Source of the DNA: Tenrec ecaudatus
Taxonomy: Eukaryota > Chordata > Mammalia > Afrosoricida > Tenrecidae
Assembly: GCF_050624435.1 (NCBI RefSeq)
Contig: NC_134546.1
Location: 75,557,700-75,621,699, forward strand
Direction of reading: 5' to 3'
DNA length: 64,000 bases
The stretch's first letter is position 1. Each line of letters begins with the position of its first letter. Position numbers and translations under genes: made by a program. The notes under the pieces are model-generated. The model was given only the letters and a program-made list of their open reading frames with translations. It searched no databases and was not told where the DNA came from. Below, one piece after another: positions 45,750 to 56,632 of this stretch.

Positions 45750-45788
45750 CACAGTGATGGGAAGTCAGTATGAGCCCAGACATAAACC
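45750..45788 (+). promoter_or_regulatory. 23-bp-spacer RSS
   Basis: CACAGTG, exact 23-base spacer, nonamer ACATAAACC (7 of 9). Confidence 0.9.
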
Positions 45789-46089
45789 ATAGTACATCAG
45801 GCATGGTTTCAGCAGATGTAACAGAGACAAGTCAGTGATGTTTTCCTCTCTCAAGCTGTGGTTTCCCCACCTTGCCAGCACCTCTCTACGGACCACCAAG
45901 CACAGAATCTAGAGATTCTTCATGTATCTCAACTTGCCTTTTTTTTCTGTGCAATAGGCTTTGTCTGTTTCACCTTTTTTTTCCTGTTTCACCTTTTATG
46001 CAAAGGCAGACTTCAAAGTAATAGGTATCGACGAGATCTCAGTTTACAATTTAGAGTATTAGTCAGTGCTGTGTGCTGTCAAAGATTAA

Positions 46090-46265
46090 AATATTAAAAA
46101 AACAAACTCACTGCTATGTAGTTGATGACAATTTATAGTGGTGCTCCTGTGGGTTTCTGAGATTCTAACTGCTTATGGGTGTAGAAAGCCCTGTCTTTCT
46201 TTTTTGGAATGGGCACTGGCATGCAGATCTCAGCCCAACACACGACCACTAAGCCACCAGCCTTG
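46090..46265 (-). mobile_element. AfroSINE-like SINE
   Basis: Antisense SINE: 'aaacaaactcactgctatgtagttgatgac', 'tgtgggtttctgagattctaactg', 'gtagaaagccctgtctttct', 'cacgaccactaagccacca'. Paralogue of 16360-16512. Confidence 0.8.
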
Positions 46266-46429
46266 TTATAAATATATTAATGCAGGAAAACATTCTCACG
46301 TGAGCCCCAAATTTTCTCCACACCATCAGGTGGATGTTCAATGTTTTCATTCCAATGAACGTTCTTAAGTGTACATGATGTAATGATTTGAACTTACAAT
46401 GATCTGGACCATATTGTATACGCTGATAT

Positions 46430-46800
46430 TGTTAGGTACACTTGAGCTGGCTTCAACTCACAGAGATCCTGTGTACAACAGGATGAAATACTGCCCGGGA
46501 GTGCACTCAGAATCGTTCCTCTGTTTGACTCATTGTTGCAGCCTTTGTGACTATCCGCCTCCTTGAAAGTCTCTCTCCTTTTCATTGACGTTCTAATATA
46601 CCAAGCACAAGACCATTCTCCAGGTTCTGGTTCCTCCCAACGAAATGGCCAAATAAGGGAGATAAAGTCGTACTTGAATACTTCCAAGAAGCATCCAAGA
46701 TATGCTTATTACAAGACAGACCTGCTTGTCCTTCAGGCAGCCCGTGATATATTTAATATTATTCTCTAGCACCAAAACCCAAATGCAACAATTCTTTGAT
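46430..46800 (-). mobile_element. RTE/BovB-like LINE fragment
   Basis: 'ttaggtacacttgagctggcttcaactcacagagatcctgtgtacaacaggatgaaatactgcccgg' begins the antisense RTE, which continues to 'ggcagcccgtgatatatttaatattattctc'. Paralogue of 16675-17010. Confidence 0.75.
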
Positions 46801-46805
46801 ATTTG

Positions 46806-49060
46806 TTTTTTTAAAAACTCTTTATTAGGGGCTCATACAACTCTTATCACAATCCATACATATACATACATCAATTGTATAAAGCACATCCATATATTCC
46901 ATGCCCCAATCATTCTCAAAGCATTTGCTCTCCAATTAAGCCCTTTGCATCAGGTCCTCTTTTTTCCCCCTCCCTCCCTCATGTGCCCTTGGTAATTTAT
47001 ACATCGTTATTTTGTCATACCTTGCCCTATCCGGAGTCTCCCTTCCCCCCCTTCTCTACCGTCCCTCTCCCAGGAAGGAGGTCACATGTGGATCCTTGTA
47101 ATCAGTTCCCCCTTTCCAACCCACTCACCCTCCACTCTCCCAGCATCGCCCCTCACACCCTTGGTCCTGAAGGTATCATCCACCCTGGATTTCCTGTGCC
47201 TCCAGCCCTCATATGTACCAGTGTACAACCTCTGCCCTATCAGCCCTGCAAGGTAGCATTCAGATCATGGTAGTTGGGGGGAGGAAGCATCCAGGATCTG
47301 GGGAAAAGCTGTGTTCTTCATCGGTACTACCTCGCACCCTGATTGACCCATCTCCTCTCCTAAATCCCTCTATGAGGGGATCTCCATTGGCTGACACTTG
47401 GGCCAATATATATATATATATATATACACACATACACACACACACACACACACATACATACACACATATATCTTCTTTTTTTTTGCATGATGCCTTATAC
47501 CTGGTCGCTTGGCACCTCTTGATCGCACTGGCCGGTGTGCTTCTTCCATGTGGGCTTATTTGCTTCTGAGCTAGATGGCCGCTTGTTCACCTTCAAGCCT
47601 TTAAGACCCCAGACACTATCTCTTTTGATAGCCAGGCACCATCAGCTTTCTTCACCACATTTGCTTATGCACCCATTTGTCTTCAGCGATCCTATCATGG
47701 AGGTGTGCAGTCAATGATATGATTTTTTGTTCTTTGATGCCTGGTAACTGATCCCTTCGAAACCACTCGATCACACAGGCTGGTATGTTCTTCCATGTGA
47801 ACTTTGTTGCTTCTGAGTTAGATGGCCGCTAGTTTATCTTCAAGCCTTTAAGACCCCAGTCACTATCTCTTTTGATAGCCGGGCACCATCAGCTTTCTTC
47901 ACCACATTTACTTGTTCACCCACTTTGGCTTCAGCAGTTGTGTCGGGAGAGTGAGCATCACAGAGTTCCAATTTAATGAAAGAAAGTATTCATGCATTCA
48001 GGTAGTGTTTGAGTCGAGGCCCAAGGTCCTTCCCCCACCTTAACACTTAACCTATAAATATAGACACATAGATCTATTTCCCCATCCTCCTATATATATT
48101 TGCGTGTACATGTCTTTGTCTAGACCTCCATAAATGCCCCTTGAATCCTAGCTCTTTCCTCCATCTCCCTTGACTTTCCTCCTGCCCCACTACCATGCTT
48201 CTTCACCACCTGGGCTAGAGTATACCGCTTCTCTATGCAACCTTACCCTTGATCATTCCCCACCAGGCCTGCCACTCCCCCCTCTCTACCATTTTGGGTC
48301 CCATGTGGTTCCCTTGTCCCTGTGTTTGTTAACACCACTTCCTTACCCCCCCTACCCCCCCACCCCAAGTCCCCCCAGAACTGTCGGTCCCGTTGTTTTT
48401 CCTCCAGATAGTTCATCCAGCCTGTCCTATTCAGACAGACCTGTGGAGTCACTAACATGCACGAAAACTAGACAGAGGAAAACAAAGCAACAGTGTACAA
48501 CCAGACAACAAAACAACAAAAACAAACCACTGACAAAGAACAGAACAAAACAGTTCACAAGAGAAAAGCTTGTAGTTAGTTCAGGGATCGTTTGCTGGCC
48601 CTTAGGTGCATTTCCCAGTCCAGTCTGTTGGGGCACCACGCTCTGGCCCCAAAGTCCACTTTCAGCATTCCCTGGGGACCTTGCCACTCCATTCCCTTGC
48701 TGTTCCGCTGCACTCCCCCAGTGATTTGCCTGTTTGTGGTGGGATCAGGTCAGGTGCAATTCCCACACTGTGTCTCCGGTGCTGTCCCCTGTATCTCCCT
48801 TAGTCACTGAGTGGCATCATTTCTCATAGTGGGGCCAGCCATGTTGTTCTCTCTGTGGACTGGCTGCTCTACTCAGGAACATCATCCTCACGGCCTGATG
48901 GGCCAGGCTGAGTTCCACTGTCTCCTCCTGCCCCTTCATCTGCTCCTGAGTGCTCTGATCAGATATGTCCACCTCCCGGAGCTGCAGATTCAATGTCGTC
49001 CTTTGGAACAAATTTTTTTCGGGGGAGGGGCAGGAATCCACTTAATTTATGGTGCTGGGT
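46806..49060 (-). mobile_element. Large non-coding retrotransposon-like repeat, most complete reverse copy
   Basis: Starts 'aaaaactctttattaggggctcatac' (antisense of a 3' AATAAAG-type end) and runs 2.25 kb. It includes an AT/AC microsatellite (47408-47470), two modules 245 bp apart (47575, 47820), the 'cctataaatatagacacatag' stretch and a GC-rich 5' part to 'ggcaggaatcca'. It interrupts block B between 'ttctttgatattt' and 'cttttatatttcttatag', and copy 1 has the uninterrupted site. AT-rich words at both edges could be a target duplication. No long open frame with a recognisable domain; frames on both strands are artefacts. Confidence 0.78.
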
Positions 49061-49339
49061 CCAGTATCTTTTATATTTCTTATAGTGTAATTTGTCTTTA
49101 TTAGAATCACTCTTGGTTATCACAACTGCGACTGCTGTTTCAGGCACTAGAGATAATGTTCAGTTTGTTACTAAAAACACACAATGTATAGGACAGTATC
49201 CTACAATAAATACTCAAGGATCATAAATCAGCAGTAGTACCGACATTGAAGAAATCTATATAATCTTAACTCTGGTCAACATGGAAAGAAATGTTCATCT
49301 TCAGAAATAAAGGTCGATACATGTAAGTTATACTTAGTT

Positions 49340-49510
49340 GAACCTGGACCATGAAACTATGTAGCACAATGATTAAATGCTTTTAGCCAAAAGATTGGCA
49401 GTTCTAAACCACTCAGTGAGTCCATTGGCCAAAGACCTGATAACTGTCTCCCATCAGTAATACCGAAAAGAAAATCCTATTTGGACAGTTCTTTTCTTTG
49501 ATTCAGGGTC
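49340..49510 (+). mobile_element. AfroSINE-like SINE, degraded
   Basis: 'gtagcacaatgattaaatgcttttagccaaaagattggcagttctaaaccactcagtgagtcc' is the tRNA-derived head. It is not evident at the matching position of copy 1, so it may be a younger insertion. Confidence 0.6.
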
Positions 49511-49749
49511 TAACAACCACCCTGCACCCAAACAGCCTTGGGTGCTTAAAGTTATATCATTATGTAGACAAGACATTTACTATGAGTAATTAGCCAATAC
49601 ACAGTGAATGACAACCTAAGAATTATTATAAAGACAGTGTATTGCTACATATTTCCCTTTGCTAGTTATGTTTTCCAACATAAAATATATACCTTTTGCC
49701 CAGCACTGACATTCAACATGGGGAGAATGGTGTGTATTTGGGTTTTTTG

Positions 49750-50200
49750 ATTTTTTTGAAGATGTTAAGTCCCTCAGAGTCAGTTGCAGTTCTCAGTGAT
49801 GCAATGTATAACAGAATGAAATAATGCCTTGTTCGGCATCATAATCACAATGAATATTTTTGAGCCCATTGTTACAGCCAATGTGTCAATCCATCTCATG
49901 ATGCAACTTACTCTTCATTGATCGCCTGCTTTATCATGGTTGATGTCTTTCTCAAGGGACTGGTATCAAGAGTCTCACCATCCTTGATTCTAAGGAACTT
50001 GCTGGCTGTCCTCCCTTCAAATCAGATCTGCTTGTTTTATTGCAGGCCCGCCCCAAGGTACTTTCCTCATTCTTTTTCAACATCACAAGTCAAAGGTCAT
50101 CATTTTTACTATGGCCTTGCTTATTCATAGTTGAGTTCATATGCATAAAATAATATTGAAAATATTATGATTTGGATTCTAAAAGTGACATTTAAGAAAC
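49750..50200 (-). mobile_element. RTE/BovB-like LINE fragment
   Basis: Paralogue of 17345-17825 ('gatgttaagtccctcagagtcagttgc', 'ctcaagggactggtatcaagagtctcaccatccttgattctaaggaacttgctggctgtc'). Confidence 0.75.
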
Positions 50201-50204
50201 CCTA

Positions 50205-50440
50205 TAATATGGGCCTGAGGGTGCAGAGATATAAAAGGCTATGGTGGTGCTGTGGGATAAGATTTGGTTGCTCACTAAAAGGCCAGGGATTCAATCCAGC
50301 CAACTGTTCACCCTGAGTAAGATGACTTCTATTCCTGTACATAATGACAGTCAGAGAAAGCCTAACGAGCAGTTCCAATCAGTCTTCTAAGGTTCCTATG
50401 AGTCAGAATAGATGCAATCACAGTGGGCTTGGTTTTGGAG
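50205..50440 (+). mobile_element. AfroSINE-like SINE
   Basis: Paralogue of 17828-18075 with a cleaner head ('tggtggtgctgtgggataagatttggttgctcactaaaaggccagggattcaatcc') and 'ctatgagtcagaatagatgcaatc' tail. It lacks the 26-bp duplication. Confidence 0.8.
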
Positions 50441-50490
50441 GAAGAGATTGCTCATTTTGTCGCTTAGTTGCTTGGTTTACCAAGTGTCCC

Positions 50491-50603
50491 TCACCCAGAC
50501 ACATCCAAGAACCAGTTCTCCCTGCAGCTGAGCTGTGACTCCTGATGACCACTGTGCAAGGAGCCAAGGAGAGGGAAAGTCAAAGTGAGCCCCCACACAA
50601 ACC
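50491..50603 (+). pseudogene. IGHV6/clan II FR3 fragment with RSS remnant
   Basis: Opens abruptly at 'acccagacacatccaagaaccag' (PDTSKNQFSLQLS of IGHV6 FR3), then a deletion removes most of the EDTAVYYC region ('gagctgtgactcctgatgaccactgtgcaagg'). A good nonamer ACACAAACC is at 50595-50603, but the heptamer area (GAGCCAAGG) is lost. Upstream parts are absent. Confidence 0.78.
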
Positions 50604-50609
50604 ACTCTG

Positions 50610-51149
50610 CAGGACAGCTGGGGCACGTGGGGGGGTGTGTTGGAGGGGCGACTGATGTAAAGATCAGCAGGGGGAGTTAAGGCCCAAATGAACAGACCCA
50701 GGAACCAGAAGCAGGTGTGTGTGTGTGAGCACAGATGAGATTTTCTGTTGTGTCTTCGGTTGGCTTTGTTCCCACCGCTTAGCAACTGATTGAGAGGAAA
50801 CTCCAGTAGAAACTCTTCTATTTTGTCTTAACTTAGAAAAGGAAAAACTATTGTGAAAGCAAATATACAGAAAAACAGAAATATACTCCACTAAAATAAG
50901 TGACAGAAAATGGGTAAGACTGCTGTTGCGTCAAAAAATACTCATAGAAATCATACAGGAGAAAACATAACGTCCCTTTGGATTGCTGTGACTAAAACTT
51001 TCAATGATCAGAAAGCTTCAACTTTCTCCTGAGGAGTATATGGTGATCATGAGCAGCAGAACTTTTAATTAGTAGTCTACTGTGTAATCCACAACACCAC
51101 AGGATCTCTGAGGTATGACCTGTGGGTAGTTCTGACCTTGCTTTTCCTG
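50610..51149. other. V 3' flank then unrecognised sequence
   Basis: The first about 180 bp resemble IGHV 3' flanks ('cagcagggggag..', 'cttttgtgtc..'). The rest is AT-rich without identifiable content. Confidence 0.45.
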
Positions 51150-51700
51150 AGTCTGTTTCATTTTTTAACTTGATGAGTATATTCTTTTAAAATTTGTTCA
51201 GCAATTTCCATGCCCTTAAAGATAGACACTGGGATCATGATCAGAATTATATTATAATTATGGATTGCTTAGCGTGTGTTATTTTCACAAAGGTAAGCCT
51301 TCCTCTTCCTGAACATGGTCCATTATTCTAATTATTTGTGTGTCTTTTGGTACCTTGGAGTAGTGCTTTTGTTATAGTTTTCTTTCTATACGTCTTTTGT
51401 TTCTCTGTTTAGGTTTATTTCCATTTATTTTATCTTTTAGGTGGCTATTGTAAAGGGTATTAATTTTCAATTTCCTTTTCAGTACTTTCTCTATTGGTAT
51501 GTGGAAATCAAATGGATTTTCAATGTTGACCTTATAACCTGTGAAGTTTTTTAATCTTTCCACTAGTTTCAATAATTTTCTTCTATGGCTTTTGGGTTTT
51601 CTATGTTTAGAATGAGGTCATCAGCAGCTATAGAGAGTTTTACTTCATTGTTGCCATTTTGGATGCCTTTGTTTTACATGTATTGATTGATAGCTATAGT
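51150..51700 (-). mobile_element. LINE-1 ORF2 (reverse-transcriptase region) relic
   Basis: Read on the minus strand it shows an ADDLIL-type motif (antisense of 'agaatgaggtcatcagcagc'), the core of the L1 reverse transcriptase active site. It is followed by KLVERLKNFTGYKVNIEN, which resembles the 'F-SGYKIN' stretch of L1 ORF2. Frames are broken and there is no complete ORF2. It is directly abutted by the LTR-like element at 51711. Confidence 0.75.
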
Positions 51701-51710
51701 TAAGAGTTTG

Positions 51711-52205
51711 TGTTAGTTAGGGTTGACTAGAGAAACATGTGTTTAAGAAAGAACTTTATATAAAAGAGCAATTGTAAAAAAAGCTGAGAAAATATCCCAG
51801 CCCAGTCCAGATCAAGTCCCTAGGCCCAATATTAGCCCATATATCTGATAACAATCGACAAATTCCTCTTCAGATTCATGTAACACATGTGATGACACCG
51901 AATGCAGAAAGATCACATGCCAGTGGCTGGAAAGTCTTGTGGATCCAGTGGTGGTGGAAGCATCTCAGTGCTGGCAGGGGGTCTCCAAGTGGTTCTCCAG
52001 CTGCAGGACTCTAGTGAAGCTCCATGTTTCTTGTCAGCAGGAATGTTTCGCATGGATTGAGTGTGTATCCTGCCTCCAGCAAGCTATTTATCTCCGTATC
52101 GCCCCCCCAAATGAGGTCATCGATCTATGACCTTATTGACAGGCTAAACTCCACCCCTTCACTTTTAATAGTCTCAAGTTGACACTAGATTATGTAACTA
52201 CCACA
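51711..52205 (+). mobile_element. LTR-like interspersed repeat
   Basis: A 495-bp element beginning TGTTAGTTAGGGTTGACTAG and ending ATGTAACTACCACA. It is flanked by GTTTG (51706-51710) and GTTTC (52206-52210), a probable 5-bp target duplication with one mismatch. Full-length similarity to 56054-56581 and reverse similarity to 8050-8537. TG...CA ends, size and short duplication suggest a solo LTR. No internal coding region. Confidence 0.68.
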
Positions 52206-52429
52206 GTTTCAGCACAATATGAAATAAGATTGGTATTTAATGGTATCCTTATCTGGTTACAATTTGAAAGGGGAAGGCTTTCACTCCCTCTCCACTGAGT
52301 CCAATGTTTGCCATTGGCATGGCATTTTCCTGTTTTTAAATCATATTACCTCAGTTTGGACTCACAGCAACAGTAAAGAAAACAATGAAAAACAGGTCAT
52401 GCCTCATTTTCAAAGATGTCATGTATGAG

Positions 52430-52930
52430 GCCTCTGTTGTAGTTACTGTGCCAATCTATCTTTTTAAAGGTCAGCTTTTAAAAATAACCTTGTCATTTAT
52501 CAACCATTATGTTATTTTCCAAGTTCTGATTTTCCTGATACATGTCCAAAGTACTTGAGATGAAGGAATCACTTCATCACTTCTTTCTAGTAAGCATTAT
52601 AAGGGTACATCATCCAGTATACAATTTTTTTGTTCTTCTGACTATCTATCCTACCATCAAATTATTCACAAGTACCATAATTCAAATACACCATTTAATC
52701 TTTGATCTTTCTCATTCATTGTCTGAATTGGACACGCATATGAGACAATTGGAAACTCATAGTTTGTGGTAGGTACATCTGAGTCCGCAAAGTGTCATCC
52801 TTTAAGGTCTGTGCAGCAGGTTTGCTCAATGAATTGCAACATTTGATTGACTGAAACTTGCATGAATATTGATGAACTCCTTTACAACTTCAATATTATC
52901 TCCATTTATCTTGCTATTTTAAATTTGTCC
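52430..52930 (-). mobile_element. RTE/BovB-like LINE fragment
   Basis: Antisense RTE segments in order: 'gcctctgttgtagttactgtgccaatctatc', 'catgtccaaagtacttgagatgaagg', 'taccataattcaaatac', 'ggacacgcatatgagacaattggaaactcat', 'cagcaggtttgctcaatg', 'gaactcctttacaacttcaatattatctcc'. Not coding. Confidence 0.75.
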
Positions 52931-54124
52931 CATAGTGGGGAGTTTAATTTCTTTACAATGAATTTTAAACTAAAGTGAAAGCAGCAGTCCCTGATCTTCA
53001 TCAGTAAGTTTTACAAGTCATAATATCTTACACATGTAGTACTTTGTCACTTGCATGAGAGATTATTAACATGGCTTCGTACAATTGTGATGTGGTCTTC
53101 ACTTAGTACAGCGTCTCAGTTTATTTGCTCAGTACAGCATGTTGCAGAGAGAAACTACTGAAGTTTTCAAAGATTCTATATTACTGTGATGAACAATGAA
53201 AATCAGTGGAAATGATAAACAAATAACACTACAACTTGCATCGAACATGTTTTTTTTTCAATTCTATGAAATTGTTTAAAATGTTTCCAGAAAATATGGC
53301 AAGGCATTCTGTAACCATTCAAAGAAACGATCTCAAAACCAAACAAAGCCAACGAACCAAACAATAACAGCACTAATAAATAATGGGAGTTAATATCTTT
53401 GTATTTTTTTTTTTGCAACTTGAATGTGTCCTTTGGTCAAGTTCATGTCCTTTACCCAGTTTGAGTCTCAAAACTCTGAACATGTTTCACTGTTCCAATG
53501 AATGCTATATGTGATGTTAGAAAGAAGAAATAAGAGAGAACTCTCAAGAGAATATGCAGAGAACTGAGAAAACCTGGCAGAATAAATATCCATTATCCAT
53601 TGGGGGTCTTACTGAAATCAAAATTTCCTAACACTCTCCTTCCTTTCTGTTTCCCAACACTTTCTCTGATCTTCCGCTTAAGAATCTTGATTTCTCAATA
53701 AACAGGGGTCTGTCCCAGAGAAGAGGAAGACATCAGACTTTCTCTATTCAGTTTTTGAGACAGATTGAAAGTGTCTCTACTTTTTTCTCCTGGGGCTCTA
53801 ACATGCAGATCACCCCTTCAATTTCCAGGTTAAAATTCAAAACTTGGTGCAAGACACCACATAGTGGTCAGAGTTCCCTAGGAAGTACATCACTTGTTCA
53901 TCAGTTTTTATTTTCTCTTGGGTATTCTTTGGCTTGGCGGTTACTTCTCTCTGATAGTATCAAGAGATTCTAAAAATGGGTTGACATAAAAGAGGTTTAC
54001 ATAAAAGAGGTTTGCATTAATTGTCAACATTGATCTTTCTCCCTGTTTTGAGTGTCCCATGACAGGTAGAGCATCAGGATTTGAGCCCATGAGTGACGGA
54101 TCCCTCACAAATCCTCCCCATAAG
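52931..54124. other. Intergenic, nothing recognised
   Basis: AT-rich. No V exon or RSS identified. A 'tattactgtg' at about 53181 is isolated and not part of a V frame. Confidence 0.5.
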
Positions 54125-54345
54125 ATTTGCAGTCTCTTGTGGCTCCATATATCAGGAGCAGGATCTACCACAACCTGCAGAAAAGTTTGCAGTGGTTGTT
54201 ATCAATATGTCTGAGCAGCAGAAAACAATTTCCCGCCTCAATGGAGTTGACTCTCAAGCTCCAGAAGTATGTCCCCCAAGCTGTCTCCCTGCAGCTGAGC
54301 TCAATGACCACTGAGGGCACAGCAGTCCATTACAGTGTGAGAGGA
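54125..54345 (+). pseudogene. IGHV4/6 (clan II) relic
   Basis: FR1 end to FR3 can be traced with many mutations: 'gcagtctcttgtggctccatatatcagg' (AVSGGSI type), 'aacctgcagaaaagtttgcagtgg' (FR2, PGKGLQW), then FR3 'ctgtctccctgcagctgagctcaatgaccactgagggcacagcagtccattacagtgtgagagg' (SLQLSSMTTE..). The second Cys codon has become AGT. Leader, first Cys and a convincing RSS are missing. Confidence 0.7.
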
Positions 54346-54619
54346 ACCCATGCACAACCTTCCCTGTAATAATGACATCGGTAAATAGGGAACACTTGGG
54401 CTGTCAGAGCACAGGAGCCAGATTTCTGGGCAAGATCAATGGGGAGACATGGGAGCAAAGAGCTTCCTGTTAGCATCTAGGGTTTCTTTTCTCTCCAAAA
54501 TATTTTCTCTTGTCATCTTGTCTTCCTTAATATGTATCAAAAAACCCACATCAATTTCAATATTCATTCATTTATATGTTGTATGCATAAACACAATTAA
54601 ATATATGTGTGCATAAATG

Positions 54620-54830
54620 AACCCTGGTGGTGTAGTGTTACGCATTAAGCTACGACCTGAACTTTTAGGAGTTCTTAAGCACTAGCCGTCCCACAGTAGA
54701 AAATGGGGCTGTGGACTCCCTTAAAGAGTTACAGCTTCAGAAATGCTCAGGGGCAGTTCTACCAGCCCCCGTGAGTCATTGTGAGTCTAATTGACTCATG
54801 GCAGTGAGTGAGTGTGAGTGAGGAATACAT
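54620..54830 (+). mobile_element. AfroSINE-like SINE, near full length
   Basis: Head 'gaaccctggtggtgtagtgttacgcattaagctacgacctgaac', body 'aagagttacagcttcagaaatgctcaggggcagttctacc', tail 'cattgtgagtctaattgactcatggcagtgagtgagtg'. This is one of the clearest copies. Confidence 0.85.
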
Positions 54831-55670
54831 GGATATATACTATACTGTTTGTATCATTAACATGCACTTAATGATTTTCATATCCTGGATTTCTATATTG
54901 GATTAAAGGAAAATGAAATCACAAAGCAACATACTGTGGGATTCATCTGAAGAGAACTTAGAGTGGAATTCATAGCAACACACAATTCTCTAGTATAGAA
55001 ATAAAACTTTGAAATTAATTACCGCCGTTTCCAACTAATGGACCTAGAAAAAGATGCATAGGTAGTATCCGTAGCATAGGTAATAGGAGGGAGTCAATAT
55101 AAAAGGACCCAAGATAAAAGAAATAACAGGAACACAACCAGCAAGCTGATTATATGAAAACTGACCCTTTTAGAAGATAAAGAAAAGTGATAAATAGCCA
55201 GTTTTCCTGATCATAACAAAAGCAGGAGGACGGTATCTCCCAGATCAGAAATCAGAGAGGAGACACGATTCTGGATATTTTGTGGACATATTTTATCAGC
55301 AATTTTCTGTCCAGTGTACAAATATCACTGAATTGTAGAAATTCCTGGAAGGCAAGAAAATCAAGGTGCCCACACAAGAAACAGATAACAAAGCTGTCCA
55401 CGATCATCATGTGTATCCACAATTTAAGGGAAAGGAGAAAAAAGTGCATTGTGAGCTCTCATACCACAGACTTAGAAAATTGGCAGTGTATGCAATATAA
55501 AGTTTACAAATTAAAAACTAATGTTTTAACATATTGATAATATATAACCATTAAAGCAATGCTTGATAAACAGGTCTTTAAGGGCTCTGCTTTCCTTTGA
55601 GAGTGCTTGTGCTTTTCTGAGTCTGAGGGAAAAGACTTGCCCATATTCTCTACTCTTCTGCTTCAGAATA
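54831..55670. other. Intergenic, nothing recognised
   Basis: AT-rich flank. Overlapping opposite-strand short frames at 55252-55537 show no motif. Confidence 0.5.
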
Positions 55671-55679
55671 TCAGGGGAC

Positions 55680-55687
55680 ATGTAAAT
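55680..55687 (+). promoter_or_regulatory. Decayed octamer of the interrupted IGHV3 gene
   Basis: ATGTAAAT, one mismatch to ATGCAAAT, followed by IGHV3-type promoter flank ('gcagctctctgcctgctgataaaccggcc'). Confidence 0.6.
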
Positions 55688-55877
55688 GCAGCTCTCTGCC
55701 TGCTGATAAACCGGCCACAGGCCCTGATGTGGGAGCTCTCAAAGGAGAGTCCCAGTGTAGAGCTTGTAATAATTGTAGATTGTAGTAATCATTGTAGCGC
55801 TTGCTGTATGTGTGTATAATAGTGAGTGCATGTGTTTGTATGTGTGTTGTCTAATCACGGTGCCTCTGTGTTTGCAG

Positions 55878-56632
55878 GTATCTAGTGCAGCCTTCGGATT
55901 CACCCTCAGTGACTGTTACATGAACTGGATCTACCAGGCACCTGGGAAAGGCCTTCAGTGGGTGGCAGAATTATTAGTGCTGGTGGTACCACACATGGCA
56001 CAGACTCTGTAAAGGGCCAGTTCACTATCTCCAGAGACAACTCCAAGAATACGTGTTAGTTTGGATAGACTAGAGAAACAAATCCATGGACACACGTATG
56101 TGTCTAAGAAAGGGCTTTACATACAAGAGCAATTGAACATGGAGAAAACACCCCAGTCCAATCCAGATCAAGTCCATAAGTCCGATATTAGCCCATATGT
56201 CCAATATCAATATAAAGTTTTCTTCAGACTCATAAAACACATACAATGAAACCATATGAAGGATGATCACATGGCAGTGAGTAGAAAGTCTTTGAGACCA
56301 GTAGCCTTATAAGCATCTCAGTGCTGGCAGGGGTCTCTCTGTTGCTTCTCCAGATTCTGAGCTCTGGTTGCGTCCATGTGGCTTGTCTTCTGCATTGTAT
56401 CCCAGGGAGTGGCAGAGAGAGAGGTGTCTCCCACCTCCAAAGAGGAAGTACAGATTTCCCAGAATTCTCAGGGGAAGGCCATGCCTATGGAAGTATCAGT
56501 GGCTATCTCCAGACTGACAGCCTAGACTCCACCCCTGCGTTCTTAATCCTTACATTGACACCAGATTAGGTGACTACCACAACACTATATCTCCAAATGG
56601 ACCGCCTGAGAGCTGAGGACAAGGCCAGCACC
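55878..56632 (+). pseudogene. IGHV3-like V exon broken by an LTR-like insertion and truncated by the tandem array
   Basis: The V exon acceptor (TTTGCAG) ends at 55877. After only GTATCTAG the sequence jumps to 'tgcagccttcggattcacc' (AAFGFTLS), so FR1, including most of the region before the first Cys, is deleted; the leader is not found. CDR1/FR2 read [18 protein letters not shown], and CDR2/FR3 read [25 protein letters not shown]. At 56054 a 528-bp LTR-like element interrupts FR3. FR3 resumes at 56582 ('tatatctccaaatggaccgcctgagagctgaggac') and then stops. From about 56627 the sequence is the tandem array, so the YYC motif and RSS are gone. Confidence 0.88.
56054..56581 (+). mobile_element. 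LTR-like interspersed repeat inserted in IGHV3 FR3
   Basis: A 528-bp element with ends TGTTAGTTTGGATAGACTAG and ATTAGGTGACTACCACA, same family as 51711. Flanking ATACG (56049-56053) and ACACT (56582-56586) fall on the same V3 codons (AAC-ACG-CTG type), consistent with a mutated 5-bp target duplication. No open reading frame of interest. Confidence 0.75.

Larger units (their letters stand above)
45185..50445 (+). repeat. Segmental duplication block B, copy 2
   Basis: Collinear with 15445-18075 across octamer, V4 gene, minus SINE, RTE, spacer, RTE and forward SINE. It is interrupted at about 46806-49060 by the large repeat that copy 1 lacks. Confidence 0.85.

Noticed and set aside
48170..48724. 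184-codon open frame, the longest in the window
   Set aside because: Lies inside the large non-coding repeat; the same sequence in other copies is not open, and the product is low-complexity Pro/Ser.
53170..53190. 'tattactgtg' as a V YYC motif
   Set aside because: No FR3 upstream, no RSS downstream, surrounded by AT-rich sequence.
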